In this document: positions 6,116-13,155 of the stretch, piece after piece
Numbering within the stretch: position 1 is the stretch's first letter
Layout: every line of letters begins with the position of its first letter
From: UBA1435 sp041663285
Lineage (GTDB): Bacteria > Patescibacteriota > Microgenomatia > UBA12405
DNA: 13,155 nt
NCBI GenBank assembly: GCA_041663285.1
Contig: JBAZSP010000028.1
Span: forward strand, 1-13,155
Reading direction: 5' to 3'
Notes under the pieces: generated by a model
What the model saw: only the letters and a program-made list of their open reading frames with translations
Databases searched by the model: none
What the model was told of the DNA's origin: nothing
Translations under genes and position numbers: made by a program

Positions 6116-6556
6116 TCTAAGATTTACGATTTAGAAAAAAGGCAAATTTTGGAAGCGGTGATCGAGAGGCAGAAGGCTAGATAAGAGTAACTACATTTGA
6201 TCGAAGGGAATTTGTTTGATGGAAAGCCGGATGGTGGGAGGTTCAGCACTTATTTTGTAGTTATCCACATGATGTTGAAAGGCAGCAGAAGGTGGTAGAA
6301 ATAAAGCTAGAGTGTAATGTAATAAATAATATGGGTTTATAGAAAAATGGCGGGCAAATTAATATGGGATATAGACAGAAGATGGAAAAATGGTATGATG
6401 AATTTAATGATGAGGAGGCTACTGAGTTACATAACAAGGCTGAGTGAAAGATCAGATAAGGGAAATGAGGAAAGTAAAAGGAGGGGGGAGACGAAATGGG
6501 GGAAAGAGCAGATTAAGCAGTTGGCGAAATTGGGAGGAAAGCTGGTGGTGATGTAG
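6116..6556 (+). pseudogene. possible decayed or fragmented coding region
   Basis: No intact gene is recognised between radA and 6896. The frame beginning at 6116 reads like protein (IYDLEKRQILEAVIERQKAR) to TAA 6182-6184. After two stops it continues in the same frame (EGNLFDGKPDGGRFSTYF) to TAG 6296-6298. A different frame from ATG 6364 gives MGYRQKMEKWYDEFN and then EEATELHNKAE, with TGA at 6445-6447. A third segment ends GKEQIKQLAKLGGKLVVM at TAG 6554-6556. The 69-residue frame 6347-6556 links the last part but is unlike protein in its first half. Together this fits a gene broken by stops and frameshifts. It could also be chance reading of purine-rich DNA. Confidence 0.3.
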
Positions 6557-6568
6557 GAAAAGGTTTTT

Positions 6569-6585
6569 ATCCGCCAGAGGCGGAT
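6569..6585. repeat. perfect 7-bp hairpin ATCCGCC-AGA-GGCGGAT
   Basis: The arms 6569-6575 and 6579-6585 are perfectly complementary around AGA. The string is GC-rich in an A/T-rich surrounding. It looks like a dispersed palindromic repeat rather than a terminator, as no T-run follows on the + strand. On the minus strand the preceding TTTTT at 6564-6568 reads as A's, so it does not terminate there either. Confidence 0.6.
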
Positions 6586-6643
6586 TGTATAAATAGACAA
6601 ATTTTTGTCGCTTTGCTAAAAAATTAGCCTATTTAAACGAAAA

Positions 6644-6701
6644 AAGAAACAACAAAATCGATATTCTCGAAGCAGGTGGAACACGAAAATTGTTGTTTCT
6701 T
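6644..6701. repeat. 12-bp perfect inverted repeat with structured interior
   Basis: AAGAAACAACAA (6644-6655) is exactly inverted at 6690-6701. Inside, TCG (6658-6660) can pair with CGA (6684-6686) across a small A-rich internal loop, leaving a loop of about 23 bases. No ORF covers it. It could be part of a structured RNA or the remains of a mobile element end. I recognise no known family. Confidence 0.6.
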
Positions 6702-6715
6702 CAATTGTTAAAATA

Positions 6716-6763
6716 TATGGTTTATTGACAAAAGTCAAATAACCATACACCCTAAAATAGGGT
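6716..6763. repeat. two adjacent inverted repeats
   Basis: The first has arms 6716-6729 and 6734-6747 (12 of 14 positions paired, AAAA loop). The second, only one base further on, is ACCCTA (6749-6754) with TAGGGT (6758-6763) around AAA, a perfect 6-bp stem. TTGACA at 6725-6730 matches a -35 hexamer but has no -10 at the right distance. Confidence 0.6.
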
Positions 6764-6797
6764 AATAATGTTGCAACTGGGGTTACGGCAGCAAAGT

Positions 6798-6870
6798 CGG
6801 TGTTAGTATTGAAAGCAACGGAGGGGGCAGGACCGTTGCTTTCAATAGTGATACCGAAAGTTGTTTTTTT
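6798..6870 (+). terminator. very long hairpin followed by T7: terminator or end of a structured RNA
   Basis: Arms 6798-6821 and 6833-6856 pair at 23 of 24 positions, with one G-G mismatch and two G-U pairs. The inner 15 base pairs (6807-6821 with 6833-6847) are perfect, and the loop is 11 bases. Outside, CAACT (6774-6778) can pair with AGTTG (6859-6863), directly before seven T's at 6864-6870. This is far longer than an ordinary terminator stem. It separates the 6016-6790 region from the surface-protein genes, so it could end a small structured RNA made from the inverted repeats upstream. Confidence 0.6.
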
Positions 6871-6895
6871 AGGAAAAAATTAGGTAGTATAAAGT

Positions 6896-7183
6896 GTGGA
6901 GAGTGAAGAAAGGAATTACGGAGTTGTTTTGGCAATAATCATGATTGTAGTGATGGGATTGACGGCGGGAGGATGGCTTTTGGCCGAAAGTCAGGATTGG
7001 AAAAAGGGAATAATGGGTGAAGGAAAAATAAAAAGAGGTGAGTGTGAAGGATGCTACCGAAACGAAGAAGTGTGCCAAATAAGGACAATCGAGAAATTAG
7101 GAGGAGAGTGCAAGAAACGGAGAGATGATCCGCTTTGCCCGAAAGATGTAGAAGGAAATTGGGAGTGGAGGTATTGTTATTGA
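6896..7183 (+). CDS. small exported Cys-rich protein (95 aa)
   Basis: I do not recognise this family. It starts at GTG 6896. Residues 8-30 (NYGVVLAIIMIVVMGLTAGG and on to LLA) form a signal peptide or membrane anchor, with a possible cleavage after LLA at residue 30. The remaining 65 residues are charged and hold six cysteines at 50, 53, 60, 72, 81 and 94, in the order CxxC, x6, C, x11, C, x8, C, x12, C, which could form three disulfides outside the cell. It lies 30 bases upstream of the large dockerin protein on the same strand, so co-expression is likely. A -10-like TATAAA (6888-6893) lies almost on the start. If it is used, translation may begin at a later codon. Confidence 0.6.
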   Translation: MESEERNYGVVLAIIMIVVMGLTAGGWLLAESQDWKKGIMGEGKIKRGECEGCYRNEEVCQIRTIEKLGGECKKRRDDPLCPKDVEGNWEWRYCY

Positions 7184-7207
7184 AAATCGGAATTGGTAAA
7201 GTTAAAT
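7180..7207 (+). promoter_or_regulatory. candidate promoter of the dockerin protein
   Basis: TTGAAA (7180-7185) and TTAAAT (7202-7207) are 16 bases apart, placing the predicted transcription start at about 7214, on the ATG. There is no good Shine-Dalgarno. The hexamers are imperfect, so read-through from the 6896 gene is also possible. Confidence 0.3.
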
Positions 7208-7213
7208 TGAGAA

Positions 7214-10200
7214 ATGAAGAAAGCGGCATTAAAGATGAAAGAAACAAGATGGATTGTAGGGATGGTGATATTTGTGATTGCCGGATTGGCCGGATGGTGG
7301 GGACAGGGGAAAGGAGCTGGCTGGGTAAAAGCGCAAAGCAGCCGGCAGGATAGCAAAATAACTTTGTCGGTGATGGCGGGTTCGGCCAGCGTGGGGGGGA
7401 CAATTAATTTAAAAGCGGTGTTGACCGATGCAAATGGCAGGGCTTTGGCTAACCAGAAGGTGGTGTTTGGATATGACCGAGACTGGGATTTTGGCGAAAA
7501 CACGACGACTGATGTAAACGGGGCGGCTTATTACAATTTGGTTTTGTCAAACAATAGTGAGAGAACCGGTTTTGTGAATAATACTAAGGCAAAATATCAG
7601 ATTAATGCTTATTTTCAGGGTAGTAGTAGCTATTATCCGGTGGACGCGGCGATTGATTTTACGATTGGGGCGTCAGTTACAGGAATGGCCCAGAGCGGAA
7701 CTTCTTTTCATAAAACAAATGTGGCGGAAGCGATCCCTTATTTGCCGTGGGCGGATGCAGCCGGGGACGACGGGTTAGCGGTACCCCATGGGGCGGTGTA
7801 TTACCAAATGTGGAATGGGGTGAATTATAGTTTTTTGAATAACAGACCGGATATCCGCTTGCCGGATGGGAGAACAATCAAGAAGCCGATAATTTACGGG
7901 ATGCCCTTTTTTAATTCTGCCGGAGACCAGAGCCCGAGTAACCTTGGTAGTTATGAAATTCCGTCATCGATAAGTGGATGTCCGTGGAGAACAATCCCAA
8001 AATACTGTGATACAAATTGGCAAAATGCTTATCTGGCCAAGGTGGCGGAGCTGGGAACTAATTTGGACAATAAAGTTGACGGGGTGATGGTGTCGTTTGG
8101 ATATGACGGAGAGGCAAATTTTGTAAAGAACTATAAGGCTTGTGAAGATTACTTGAGCAGTACATATGATTGCAAGAGCGCAACTTTTAATTCCATGCTG
8201 AAGAAGGCGATTGATGCCCACTTGCAGGCGTTTAAAAACACGCCGGTGTTCGTGCAAGCCTTGCCGGAAGGTTTTGCCGAAGCTCAGGCAAAGGATTTTG
8301 GTTATAAATACAATGGATTTACAGGGAATTCGGGAGAGTGGGGGATAACCTTTAATGCCGAGTATAGTACCTGGATAAAATACCCAAAAATGAGACGGGC
8401 TTTTGAATCCAAAATTGGCGGAGACGGGCTTTACCGAAGTTACTGGATGATCTTAAATATGTTGAACGCTAAGCCGGATTTTATTGATTTTTTTGAAAAC
8501 CACTACCCGATTTTTGATAACTTACCGTGGTTTTATAGCTTTGTGACCAATACTTTGGGGAAAGATACTTCGAATACCCAACACGTTTGGACAGTGCTAA
8601 GGGATGTCAGCCAGGGAGCCAGGAAGGATTCGAGCCACAACCCCCTAGTAGGGGAGCTTGCGGGATACTACGGTGATTTTAATTATTATTTGTACCGAAA
8701 AGAGAATGCTCCGGGGAGTAAAACGGTGCCGATTCCATTTGATGATGTCGTTTTTAACGGTACCTATAGAGGCAAGAGCGTGAACGATCCGGCTTATGAC
8801 CAGCCGTATACTAATAGGTTTGACGAAGGCCCACTACCAGACAAGAATAACGGATATCAGCCGATTGATGATCCGCCTTACACCAATTATATGACGGCCA
8901 GAAAGAATGCACCGGGAAACCAGTACATGTCGTTTGATGTTGACAACGGGTGGATATATGCCGGGCAGGTGCCAAACGGAAACTTGAGCTATGAGGTGGT
9001 GGTGATATACCTGGATAATGGATCGGATAGCTTGAGTTTGGAATACAAAGATAAAGATGGTAATCTGAAGAGCCGAAGGATCCAGAAAAACAATACCAAA
9101 AGATGGATAAGAACGAGCGACAGTAGCAGCACAAAAATTGTGTTGAATGATGCCTATTTTAATGATCAGTTGGAGGGGATGACCGATATAAGAATAAACA
9201 GTAACGGAGATGGGGACGAGATTGTGCATATGGTGGATATTGTGGGAAACGGAAATGGAGTGGTGCCGACGACTGGGCCGACGACTGTGCCACCAACCGG
9301 CGCACCACCAACTAATATTCCACCTACCAATACACCACCGACGAATACGCCGGTGCCACCGACAGCGATTCCGACGATGACGAACTGCTCGCAGTGTAGC
9401 GGTCGGGATACCAAGAAAAACGGAGATGCTAACTGTGATGGGGTAATAGGGGATGACGATGAGGAAATTTGGAAGAATGAATATAACCTGGGGAACGGGG
9501 GAGTGGTAAGTAGAAATAATTGGGAAGCTGATTTTAATTGTGACGGGTTGGTAGATATTTTGGACAGATCGATTTGGAGATTTAACCGTTTTAGAGGAGC
9601 GGCACCCACCAGTGGCCCGAATCCGACAACAGTTAACCCGACGGTGATTCCGACCAGTGGCCCGAATCCGACGGCAGTGCCGACGGGGAGCCAAACCGGA
9701 GAATACGTGCCACCGCAGATTGGCGGAGATCCGAGATACTATAACCCAGGACAGGGGTTACATCAGTGCCATATTTACTATTCGAGCTTGCCTGCGGGCA
9801 GTACAGGAGGTTATAGGAATAGTTTTGTAAAAGGAACGGGCTATGAAATATATTGGGCGGATTGGCAACCGAAGGATCCGACTACGGTTAGCAACCCGAT
9901 GGATAGTATAAGCCAATCAGAATTGTCGAATTTGGTAAATAAAATTAATAGCGAGGGGAAATCGGTTTACCTGCATGTCAAGGTTTATAACGAACAAGGG
10001 AAGACAAATATTTATCCTTCGTGGACTAAATTTAAACATATTGTTTATAACACCGACAGAGACTATCCCAATATTTGGGATCAGGCATACCGGAACCAGC
10101 TTAAACAATTTTTGACTCTGTTGCAGCAAGCTTTGGAAAGTAGGGGCGTATTGGAAAAGATTGATTTTGTGGAAGTACCGCCGGGGGGAATTTGGGGGAC

Positions 10201-11203
10201 AACCCATTGGTATTGTGATAGAAGCAGCGATATTAAAAATGACTATTTCCCTAATTTGAATATTTTTGTCCAGGCGGCAGGATGCGCAGCAAACGATTGG
10301 ACGTGTTTTGGACAAAAGGTAAATGATGGATTTGATGCCATTATTAATATTGCCGCCGAGGCAATGCCAAAGCTGCCGATTATGATAATTGGCGGAGGCT
10401 GCCCGAAAGGAGAATGCAATTACTCCGGGTTTTCGGGAGGAAGATTGATGGATACTTACGGAATGCATGTAATGACCAAGGGAGCAGGATTGGGCCAGAA
10501 CCAGACGGATTGTGGACACAAGCCGGAATTTGTGAATTACTGTGGGAAGCCAAAAACTAAATGTGGTCAGGAACCTTACGGATCGGTAACCGGGGGAAAC
10601 ACTTTTCCAATGGAGACTTCTTCGAGTTATGTTTGTGCCGAGGGGTACCAAGCGGGATATGAAAAGTCAGAAAAGACCGAAGCGATTAGTTATTATTGTG
10701 TTTACCGAGAGGATTTGGAGAATACAAAGTACGACGCAATTAATAAAAGTGTTGCCCAAAATTTAGGGTCACAAATAAAATTAGTCAGCGCCAGTTTAGG
10801 AAGTAACAGTCAGAGTGCCGGTGCAAGTGTAGATATAACTAGTAGCTGGATGAACCAGGGATCTGCACCGTTTATGGCGCCGGTGAAACAAGGGGCTAAG
10901 TGGATAGGGTCATCGTATAGGATGTTTGTGGAGTTTGTACCAACAGCAGGAGGAGGGGCAAAGCATGCTCTGGTGGGAAATGATTTACAAACCCAACTGT
11001 GGAAAAGAGATTTAACTAACCCGAGAACTGCTAATGGTAATGTGACTATTCCGGCTAATTTGGCGAAAGGAGTCTATAAGGTCTATATTGGCTGGACGGA
11101 TCCGAACGGAGAGAATACCAGGTTTGCTTTGGTTAACACCGAAGCGAATTATGATAAGCAGTATCGCAGATTCTTAATTTCTAGTAATTTTGAAATAAAA
11201 TGA
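7214..11203 (+). CDS. very large exported protein: Ig-like, two glycosidase-like modules, central dockerin
   Basis: This 1329-residue surface or secreted protein probably acts on polysaccharide. Residues 1-41 form a signal peptide (WIVGMVIFVIAGLAGWWG, likely cut after VKAQ). Residues 48-152 look like a bacterial Ig domain. Residues 170-500 resemble a TIM-barrel glycosidase, with strand-end acids in VMVSFGYDGEANF (291-303) and EWGITFNAEYS (375-385), and WTVLRDVS (459-466). Residues 510-680 look like a beta-sandwich. A Pro/Thr linker (683-722) leads to a type I dockerin (735-793) with two calcium loops, DANCDGVIGDDDEEIW and DFNCDGLVDILDRSIW. After another linker, 835-1180 is a second barrel-like module and 1185-1329 a DUF4832-like beta-sandwich (AKGVYKVYIGW). 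Catalytic residues are not proven. Its stop overlaps the next ATG. Confidence 0.85.
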   Translation: MKKAALKMKETRWIVGMVIFVIAGLAGWWGQGKGAGWVKAQSSRQDSKITLSVMAGSASVGGTINLKAVLTDANGRALANQKVVFGYDRDWDFGENTTTDVNGAAYYNLVLSNNSERTGFVNNTKAKYQINAYFQGSSSYYPVDAAIDFTIGASVTGMAQSGTSFHKTNVAEAIPYLPWADAAGDDGLAVPHGAVYYQMWNGVNYSFLNNRPDIRLPDGRTIKKPIIYGMPFFNSAGDQSPSNLGSYEIPSSISGCPWRTIPKYCDTNWQNAYLAKVAELGTNLDNKVDGVMVSFGYDGEANFVKNYKACEDYLSSTYDCKSATFNSMLKKAIDAHLQAFKNTPVFVQALPEGFAEAQAKDFGYKYNGFTGNSGEWGITFNAEYSTWIKYPKMRRAFESKIGGDGLYRSYWMILNMLNAKPDFIDFFENHYPIFDNLPWFYSFVTNTLGKDTSNTQHVWTVLRDVSQGARKDSSHNPLVGELAGYYGDFNYYLYRKENAPGSKTVPIPFDDVVFNGTYRGKSVNDPAYDQPYTNRFDEGPLPDKNNGYQPIDDPPYTNYMTARKNAPGNQYMSFDVDNGWIYAGQVPNGNLSYEVVVIYLDNGSDSLSLEYKDKDGNLKSRRIQKNNTKRWIRTSDSSSTKIVLNDAYFNDQLEGMTDIRINSNGDGDEIVHMVDIVGNGNGVVPTTGPTTVPPTGAPPTNIPPTNTPPTNTPVPPTAIPTMTNCSQCSGRDTKKNGDANCDGVIGDDDEEIWKNEYNLGNGGVVSRNNWEADFNCDGLVDILDRSIWRFNRFRGAAPTSGPNPTTVNPTVIPTSGPNPTAVPTGSQTGEYVPPQIGGDPRYYNPGQGLHQCHIYYSSLPAGSTGGYRNSFVKGTGYEIYWADWQPKDPTTVSNPMDSISQSELSNLVNKINSEGKSVYLHVKVYNEQGKTNIYPSWTKFKHIVYNTDRDYPNIWDQAYRNQLKQFLTLLQQALESRGVLEKIDFVEVPPGGIWGTTHWYCDRSSDIKNDYFPNLNIFVQAAGCAANDWTCFGQKVNDGFDAIINIAAEAMPKLPIMIIGGGCPKGECNYSGFSGGRLMDTYGMHVMTKGAGLGQNQTDCGHKPEFVNYCGKPKTKCGQEPYGSVTGGNTFPMETSSSYVCAEGYQAGYEKSEKTEAISYYCVYREDLENTKYDAINKSVAQNLGSQIKLVSASLGSNSQSAGASVDITSSWMNQGSAPFMAPVKQGAKWIGSSYRMFVEFVPTAGGGAKHALVGNDLQTQLWKRDLTNPRTANGNVTIPANLAKGVYKVYIGWTDPNGENTRFALVNTEANYDKQYRRFLISSNFEIK

Positions 11204-13155
11204 AAATAAGAGCATCAAAAATCGGAAGTTATGCAGTTATCGGATTGTCGCTGTTGGCTTTATTGGCGGGAATATTGTTGGCCGGGCAAAATCAGGAATT
11301 TAGGCGGGGAGCGGCTGGATCGGGGGTTAGGCTGTTTGTATTGCCGTCGGAAAAGATAGTAGTGGGTAAAGGCCAGCAATTTAAAGTTCAACTGTGGTTC
11401 GATTCGGGTGATAAAACGGACCATGTAAAAGCGACTTTGTGCTATGGCAGTAATATTAGTTTGACGGGGGGGCAGCTGTCGGCATTGGCAGTGAGTGGCG
11501 CTGCTATGGATGAAGATTTGAGACTGGTGGCAAAGACGGTGTTGGGGAAAAGTTGTGTGGAGATTACCGAGGGAGCAACGAGAACCGATGATGCATTAAC
11601 CAGCGGGGCCCAAAAATATGCAGAAGTGAATTTTGAGGCGAGAGAGGTGGGAACGGGGAGAATTGATTATGACTTGGGTGGATGTCAGGCGTCGGGATTG
11701 GTGGGCGGAGTACCGGCGAGATTGGATATAAACCAGGTGGCCGGGGTGGATTATGAGGTGAAAGATGGAAATGTGCCAACGATTACTCCAATTCCTTCCG
11801 GATGTTCAACACAGGTGCCGATATATGACATAACGCCAACTCCCATAAATACAGATGGCCTGGATTTGGGGACGGAAGAGGTGAAGGTCTACAACTCGGA
11901 TGGCTATGAAATTAATTCCACGGGGGCGAATGATTTTGTTCAGGTTAAGGCGGGAGATAAGCTTAGGATCAGGAGCAGAATTAACCGAACAGGAATAATA
12001 TTTGCGGCCAGAACGAATGCCTTTGGGGCCCGATTGGATGTGGCGGCGAACAGGATGGAATTGCTACCTGGGGATGGCGCTAAAGCTTATGCAGTACCGG
12101 GCAATACGCCTGTGTCGGGAACGAGGCAGTGGGATAATCGGGATGGAGGCTACAAGGAATTGAAGGGGACGGTAATAATGGATGATTTGCAATTACCAAG
12201 TACACCGGGAGACTTGTTTTTGACGGTAGCAGTGAATAGCTATGATAGCGCAGACTGTAAAATGTTGTGTAGCACTGATGGAAATCTGAGAACTAATGGC
12301 AACCCCGGAGGAACGGGTAATTGTACGGGAGGGAGTTGGCCGACAACCGGCAAAAGGTGTGGAAGTACTACTGATAAGGCTACTAAGAGCCTGGCTTTGA
12401 GGCTGGTTAAAGTAGACAACGAAAGAATAGTGGTTCCAACGCCAGCGGGATTGGGATGCAGCAGTTTGACGGTGACAAGGCAAAACGGATCAGCTATGGA
12501 TACGTCCGGAGGGGTGAACATGGTAACTGCGGGGGAGCAGCTGAAAGTATCAACGAGTGTTAGCGGGTACGGGCTAGTTTTTTACGCAAGAACGAAGAGT
12601 TTTGGCCAAAGAATTGATCTGCCGGAAAACCGAACGGAGCTTAGGAAGTGTGAAGGTAACCAGTACTATGTGGTGCCGGAAAACAGGGTGTTAGGCCAGG
12701 GAGGGGTTAACGGAAATATTACCGTTCCAACTGAACCCGGACTGTACTATATCGGGCTGACGACAAACGTTTACGAGAGTTCTGATTGCCGATTTATGTG
12801 TACGACTGACTCCAAGTTGAGAGAAAACTGGCAGCCAGGCAGGAAGGGAAATTGTGAAATCGGGACCAATGTGGAATGGAAACCAATAACGGGTTACTGC
12901 GGTAATGCAAACTGTACCAAGAGTATCGCGATTAAGGTAGATGCCCAGGGTGGGGTAAAGGCAACACCAACGGTGGTGGGGAATAAGGTGACGGCAGTAC
13001 CGACTAAGAGCCAAGCTAGTAGTGGAACTTGTGCCGGCCAATACTGGGGGAAATCGCAATGCGACAGCCGGGCGGATAAATCGGAACCAGGGAGTTGCCA
13101 ACTGAACCCAGCGTTAGGGCAGATAAATGCTAGTAATCCGAGTGACCCGGTAAAC
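11200..13155 (+). CDS. exported repeat protein with cohesin-like N-terminal domain (3' end outside window)
   Basis: The frame is open for 652 codons from ATG 11200 to the window end, with no stop. Its ATG overlaps the upstream TGA (ATGA), so the two genes are probably translationally coupled. Residues 10-29 (SYAVIGLSLLALLAGILLAG) are a signal peptide or anchor. Residues 42-178 look like a cohesin/CBM beta-sandwich: VGKGQQFKVQLWFD, VKATLCYG, then YAEVNFEAREVGTGRIDYD. This match is by pattern only. After a Pro/Thr linker, two tandem homologous domains follow at about 216-396 and 412-571. They share AARTNAFGARLD against YARTKSFGQRID, and SADCKMLCSTDGNLR against SSDCRFMCTTDSKLR. Another linker (578-598) and a new Cys-bearing segment reach the end. 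No enzyme motif is seen. A scaffold or binding role is inferred. Confidence 0.85.
   Translation, partial: MKIRASKIGSYAVIGLSLLALLAGILLAGQNQEFRRGAAGSGVRLFVLPSEKIVVGKGQQFKVQLWFDSGDKTDHVKATLCYGSNISLTGGQLSALAVSGAAMDEDLRLVAKTVLGKSCVEITEGATRTDDALTSGAQKYAEVNFEAREVGTGRIDYDLGGCQASGLVGGVPARLDINQVAGVDYEVKDGNVPTITPIPSGCSTQVPIYDITPTPINTDGLDLGTEEVKVYNSDGYEINSTGANDFVQVKAGDKLRIRSRINRTGIIFAARTNAFGARLDVAANRMELLPGDGAKAYAVPGNTPVSGTRQWDNRDGGYKELKGTVIMDDLQLPSTPGDLFLTVAVNSYDSADCKMLCSTDGNLRTNGNPGGTGNCTGGSWPTTGKRCGSTTDKATKSLALRLVKVDNERIVVPTPAGLGCSSLTVTRQNGSAMDTSGGVNMVTAGEQLKVSTSVSGYGLVFYARTKSFGQRIDLPENRTELRKCEGNQYYVVPENRVLGQGGVNGNITVPTEPGLYYIGLTTNVYESSDCRFMCTTDSKLRENWQPGRKGNCEIGTNVEWKPITGYCGNANCTKSIAIKVDAQGGVKATPTVVGNKVTAVPTKSQASSGTCAGQYWGKSQCDSRADKSEPGSCQLNPALGQINASNPSDPVN

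Noticed and set aside
6347..6556. 69-residue ORF as an intact gene
   Set aside because: Its first half is an out-of-frame version of a more protein-like reading from 6364. Only its C-terminal part looks coding, so it is treated as part of a decayed region.
8834..9694. 286-codon minus-strand frame inside the dockerin gene
   Set aside because: It is a shadow of a gene with clear Ig, glycosidase-like and dockerin features. The shadow is rich in His, Arg and Ile with no domain.
9917..10651. 244-codon minus-strand frame inside the second module
   Set aside because: It lacks motifs and lies opposite a continuous, well-structured + strand reading.
11200..13155. Treating the last gene as ending inside the window
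   Set aside because: Translation from 11200 shows no stop through the last codon at 13153-13155, so it must be annotated as partial.

Overview
The window looks like chromosomal DNA of a Patescibacteria/CPR bacterium, most likely of the Microgenomates group. This is an inference from gene style: a compact rRNA 3' end, a short four-domain ribosomal protein S1, RadA with a repeat-like low-complexity linker, a GT-C membrane glycosyltransferase, and very large secreted proteins with Pro/Thr linkers and a dockerin. TGA works as a stop codon (for example at 7181-7183 and 11201-11203), so this is not one of the CPR lineages that recode UGA. The + strand is purine-rich throughout, even across the one minus-strand gene, which suggests a replication-strand bias.

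Layout. Positions 1 to ~482 are the 3' end of 23S rRNA. A highly structured spacer follows, then 5S rRNA (~746-863). Positions 864-1581 hold two possible small membrane-protein genes, the second behind a consensus sigma70 promoter, and then a hairpin plus U-tract just before ribosomal protein S1 (1582-2700). A small Cys-containing protein (2788-3114) converges on a minus-strand GT-C glycosyltransferase (3126-4499). radA (4639-6015) diverges from that glycosyltransferase across a gap holding a 14-bp perfect palindrome. The stretch 6016-6895 has no intact recognisable gene. It carries repeat-type hairpins, a probably decayed coding region and a series of strong inverted repeats, the last being a 24-position helix followed by seven T's.

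The right half (6896 to the end) is a cell-surface locus on the + strand. It contains a small exported six-Cys protein and a 1329-residue exported protein with an Ig-like domain, two glycosidase-like modules and a central dockerin. A third gene, overlapping the second by ATGA and cut by the window end, encodes an exported protein with a possible cohesin-fold N-terminal domain and two tandem copies of a Cys-bearing domain. The working idea is a surface carbohydrate-active assembly in which the dockerin of one protein could dock onto a cohesin-like domain of its neighbour. The dockerin is visible in the sequence; the cohesin match and the interaction are inference.

Several starts lack a clear Shine-Dalgarno sequence and instead have a -10-like hexamer about 11-12 bases upstream of the start codon, which would fit leaderless mRNAs.
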